Shown here in pieces: positions 6,712 through 8,761 of a stretch of DNA of 8,761 nt. The position numbers and the translations under genes are program-made. Positions within the stretch are counted from its first letter, which is position 1, and every line of letters starts with the position of its first letter. The stretch is from an uncultured Phycisphaerales bacterium (GTDB lineage Bacteria > Planctomycetota > Phycisphaerae > Phycisphaerales > UBA1924). The notes under the pieces are model-generated. The model was not told where the DNA came from and searched no databases. It was given only the letters and a program-made list of their open reading frames with translations. Location: contig CALMQD010000103.1 in the NCBI GenBank assembly GCA_937871415.1, forward strand, positions 1 through 8,761, in the 5' to 3' direction.

Positions 6712-8043
6712 TCAGTACATCTCCGACATGCTCGGCGGGCCGTGCGCGGGGGCGAAAATGGATGCGAGTGATGCGATCGCGGCGGCCGGGGCACGGACCT
6801 GGCCGACCTGCGCGAGTTGGATGGGCGAGAGGTAGCCGGAGTAGACGGCGGCGAGCGTGCCGACGGAGAGTTCGACGCTCGAGCGCGCGGAGGGGGTGTC
6901 GCGCTTGACGCGGGCGCGCCCGCCTTCGACGGAGAGTTTCCAGCCGCCGGCGTTGGCGCGGATCACGTCGTCGCGCACGTTCAGTCGCACCGAGGCGCGC
7001 AGGCCGAGGGGGAAGCGCCTCCGTTCGATCGCCCTGACCAGATCGACGAGACGGATCATCCAGTGGTCGCGGAGGGTGAGGGCGTAGATCTGCTCGGGGA
7101 GGAGCATCAGCAGCGGGTGCGCCGGGCCGGCGAAGAAGACCAGATCGGTCGCGATGGTCGCGAAACCGGCGAAGAAGCCCCAGAGCCGCTCGGCGGCCTG
7201 CGGCGTGAGAGCGCCCATGTCGTGGACGAAGACCTCGTGCTTGTTGGGGCCGGCGGCGGCGGGGAGGGGCGGGCGCGGGGCCGCGGGCTGGGAGATGAAG
7301 GCCCAGCCGACGACGCGGGCATCGGGTTTGGCGTGCGGGTCTTCGATGAGGAAGGCGCGCGACGGGTCGGGCGCCGTGCCGCGGATGTGGTTCCAGAGGT
7401 ACTCGCCGCGGTCCATGCTGCCGTTGTTGGCGGCGGCGAAGTGCCGGTATGCGGCCTCGATGCGCGGGCGGTCTGCGTCAACGGCGGGGCGGACGATCAG
7501 ACGCGAGGTCTTCGCGGACTGACGCGAGACGAGTTCGCTGAGTCGCCAGAGCGACAGGCGACCCTCGTAGCGGTGGCCGGCCTGTTCGTATCCGACCGAG
7601 CGGTAGAGGCGGTGCGTGGCGGCGTAGAGGCCCGAGAGCGGGGTTTCGCGCTCGCGCATCTCGCGGAGCGCGCGGCGCATCATCTCGCCGGCGAGGCCGC
7701 GCCCGCGGGATTCGGGGCCGACCGCGACAGCGGCGACGCCGGTGAGGGGGATGGGGACGCCGCCGAAGTACTGGCCCATCGGGATGGTGATGAGGCCGGC
7801 GCAGACGCCGGGGTCCATTTCGACGCCGTGGAGAACGAGGGGCTTGCGTTCGGGCGTGCGGCGCGTGCGCGGCGCATTGGTGAGTACGCGGATGTCCTGG
7901 GGCTTGCGCGCCTTGAGCCAGTCGGCGGCCTCGGACTGCGTTCGTCCGAAGGCGAGCGACGTCAGGCGCGCGTAGGCGGCGAGTTCGGCGTCGGTGCGGC
8001 AGGGGCGGAAGTTGAGCGTGGGCTTGCTGCGCTGGGTCGGCAT
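6712..8043 (-). CDS. Eis-family GNAT N-acetyltransferase
   Basis: 443 residues, a usual length for the Eis (enhanced intracellular survival) family, whose members acetylate amines using acetyl-CoA. Mycobacterial Eis acetylates aminoglycosides and proteins; the substrate here is unknown. The N-terminal GNAT domain has the acetyl-CoA loop VGPESRGRGLAGEMM (108-122), preceded by strand TGVAAVAV. LYRSVGYE (146-153) corresponds to the Eis segment carrying the general-acid tyrosine, making Tyr147 the candidate. A second GNAT-like domain follows (about 181-310), then a sterol-carrier-like C-terminal domain (about 345-430) ending in GPPSMSEMY. Eis enzymes use the C-terminal carboxylate of an aromatic residue in the active site; Tyr443 fits that. 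The gene starts 51 bases after the DUF1569 stop on the same strand, so the two are probably one operon. There is no strong Shine-Dalgarno; TATGCT lies seven bases upstream of the ATG, so a leaderless transcript is possible but unsupported by a -35. Confidence 0.87.
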   Translation of the reverse strand: MPTQRSKPTLNFRPCRTDAELAAYARLTSLAFGRTQSEAADWLKARKPQDIRVLTNAPRTRRTPERKPLVLHGVEMDPGVCAGLITIPMGQYFGGVPIPLTGVAAVAVGPESRGRGLAGEMMRRALREMRERETPLSGLYAATHRLYRSVGYEQAGHRYEGRLSLWRLSELVSRQSAKTSRLIVRPAVDADRPRIEAAYRHFAAANNGSMDRGEYLWNHIRGTAPDPSRAFLIEDPHAKPDARVVGWAFISQPAAPRPPLPAAAGPNKHEVFVHDMGALTPQAAERLWGFFAGFATIATDLVFFAGPAHPLLMLLPEQIYALTLRDHWMIRLVDLVRAIERRRFPLGLRASVRLNVRDDVIRANAGGWKLSVEGGRARVKRDTPSARSSVELSVGTLAAVYSGYLSPIQLAQVGQVRAPAAAIASLASIFAPAHGPPSMSEMY

Positions 8044-8094
8044 GGCGGGAGCATAAGGCCCGGGCGCGTGGACGGCGGCGCCGATGGACTCGGC

Positions 8095-8595
8095 TCAGCG
8101 TTCGTGCATGTACCCCAGGTGGAGCGCGGCGTGGTTCAGGTTCATGGCGATCCACTCGTCGTGCGTCAAGGGGCCGAGGATGATGTTGGGGTTGGCGGGC
8201 GGCGCGGCCTTGAGGCGCGCGGCGGCTTTCCTGAAGCGTGCAAGACCTTCGTCGGTGGAGAGGGGCTCGGTGCCGAGTGTGCCTTCGGGGAACTTCGGGA
8301 TGCGCACGCCGCGGGGCATGGGTCCCTGGAGGAACATGTTGCGTCGGCGGCGGAGGATGAAGCGGAGGATCCAGGGCGGGCGGAGGCTGGGCGGGTAGCC
8401 GTCGAAGGGCGTGTTGATCCAGAAGGCGATGTGCCCGAGGGCCTGGCCCAGAGACCAGTTGCCGGTGGTGCGGAGCGTGCCCGCGCGATCGGCGGCGGCG
8501 AGGCGCTCCGCCTCGGCGACAGCCTCGTCGAGCGTGCGGAACTTGAGCGTGCGGTGCTCGGCGGACCTGGGGTTGATCTGCGCGCTGTGTGCCAT
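8095..8595 (-). CDS. DUF1569 / DinB-like four-helix protein
   Basis: 166 residues, cytoplasmic, without signal peptide or membrane segment. RTLKFRTLDEAVAEAERLAA (15-34) followed by TTGNWSLGQALGHIAFWI (43-60) is the DUF1569 pattern, a branch of the DinB/YfiT-like superfamily. Candidate metal-binding histidines are His55 (LGHIAFW) and the HAALH pair His155 and His159 near the C-terminus, matching the three-His arrangement of that superfamily. THDEWIAMNLNHAALHLGY (144-162) is the typical last helix. Superfamily members include thiol transferases and stress-induced proteins of unknown role; no activity can be assigned. The start is well supported by GGAGGAG seven bases upstream of the ATG. It is first in a probable operon with the downstream Eis-type gene. 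A candidate -10 (TAAACT on the minus strand, 8623-8628) lies just upstream. Confidence 0.85.
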   Translation of the reverse strand: MAHSAQINPRSAEHRTLKFRTLDEAVAEAERLAAADRAGTLRTTGNWSLGQALGHIAFWINTPFDGYPPSLRPPWILRFILRRRRNMFLQGPMPRGVRIPKFPEGTLGTEPLSTDEGLARFRKAAARLKAAPPANPNIILGPLTHDEWIAMNLNHAALHLGYMHER

Positions 8596-8622
8596 GCGCG
8601 GGCTCCTCCGTGCGGTGCGCGC

Positions 8623-8628
8623 AGTTTA
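8623..8628 (-). promoter_or_regulatory. Possible -10 element of the DUF1569-acetyltransferase operon
   Basis: TAAACT on the minus strand matches four of six TATAAT positions and lies 28 bases before the ATG of the DUF1569 gene, with the Shine-Dalgarno between. No good -35 is seen at 16-18 bases. An independent promoter is expected because the rpsG terminator sits immediately upstream. Confidence 0.3.
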
Positions 8629-8658
8629 GCGCGGGCGGCGGTGGCGACGGTTCGCCGG

Positions 8659-8692
8659 AAAATAAACAACCCCGGCCCAAGGGACCGGGGTT
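8659..8692 (-). terminator. Intrinsic terminator of rpsG
   Basis: On the minus strand, AACCCCGGTCC pairs with GGCCGGGGTT around a short loop (11-bp region including one G-T wobble), followed directly by GTTTATTTT. The stem begins 28 bases after the rpsG stop codon. This is a textbook rho-independent terminator and separates the ribosomal-protein transcription unit from the DUF1569 gene. Confidence 0.9.
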
Positions 8693-8720
8693 GAGTGGGG
8701 TTCGAGCGTTCGAGGTGCGA

Positions 8721-8761
8721 TCAGCGGGCGAAGTGGGCGAAGGCCTTGTTGGCGTCGGCCA
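8721..8761 (-). CDS. rpsG: 30S ribosomal protein S7, C-terminal fragment
   Basis: Only the last 13 codons and the TGA stop are inside the window. They read (M)ADANKAFAHFAR, matching the conserved S7 C-terminus (commonly M-A-E-A-N-K-A-F-A-H-Y/F). The first visible codon is cut to TG, consistent with ATG (Met). S7 binds the 3' domain of 16S rRNA and forms part of the E site. A strong terminator follows, so rpsG ends its transcription unit here. In many bacteria rpsG is grouped with rpsL and fusA; here fusA does not directly follow, since a terminator and the DUF1569 gene come next. Confidence 0.88.
   Translation of the reverse strand, partial: ADANKAFAHFAR

Noticed and set aside
6695..6716. 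GATTC...GAATC inverted repeat between the beta-helix and acetyltransferase genes
   Set aside because: Only five base pairs, overlapping the acetyltransferase stop codon and without a T-run; too weak to call a terminator.
6817..8694. 625-codon plus-strand frame opposite the acetyltransferase operon
   Set aside because: It is an antisense shadow covering two real genes and a terminator; no recognisable domain or start signal.

Overview
The window looks like chromosomal DNA from a high-GC planctomycete, most likely of the class Phycisphaerae. The case rests on three things. One secreted protein ends in a PEP-CTERM-type tail (proline-rich motif, hydrophobic stretch, four arginines). Another ends in a dockerin-like 'GDLFKFIDDWF' tail of the kind common in secreted proteins of that class. 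Codons in the housekeeping-type genes end almost entirely in G or C. The taxon is inferred from these features, not proven.

Layout. Bases 1-190 (minus) hold the signal-peptide end of a secreted protein that runs off the left edge. Next, on the same strand, is a large lipoprotein HtrA/Deg-type serine protease with an intact catalytic triad and four PDZ domains (286-2517), behind a recognisable promoter. It is divergent from gcvT (2747-3892, plus), the aminomethyltransferase of the glycine cleavage system, which has a GTG start and a hairpin in its leader. gcvT converges on a secreted DUF4394/PEP-CTERM protein (3979-4941, minus), and a strong GC hairpin lies between them. About 540 bases without a convincing gene separate that gene from a divergent secreted right-handed beta-helix protein with a choice-of-anchor Q region and a C-terminal EF-hand (5480-6673, plus). 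This converges on a probable two-gene minus-strand operon: a DUF1569/DinB-like protein (8095-8595), then an Eis-family GNAT acetyltransferase (6712-8043). At the right edge is the C-terminus of ribosomal protein S7 (rpsG, minus), followed by a clear intrinsic terminator.

How it fits together. The left part concerns envelope protein quality control and protein export. The middle pairs a one-carbon metabolism enzyme with two structurally different cell-surface or exported proteins. The right part is a small accessory operon just downstream of a ribosomal-protein transcription unit. Three different surface-localisation signals occur in about 6 kb: a lipobox, a PEP-CTERM tail, and a Cys-bracketed EF-hand tail. 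I see no CRISPR array, insertion sequence, phage gene, tRNA or rRNA. No obviously novel multi-gene system is visible; the items most worth a second look are protein architectures and short palindromic sites.
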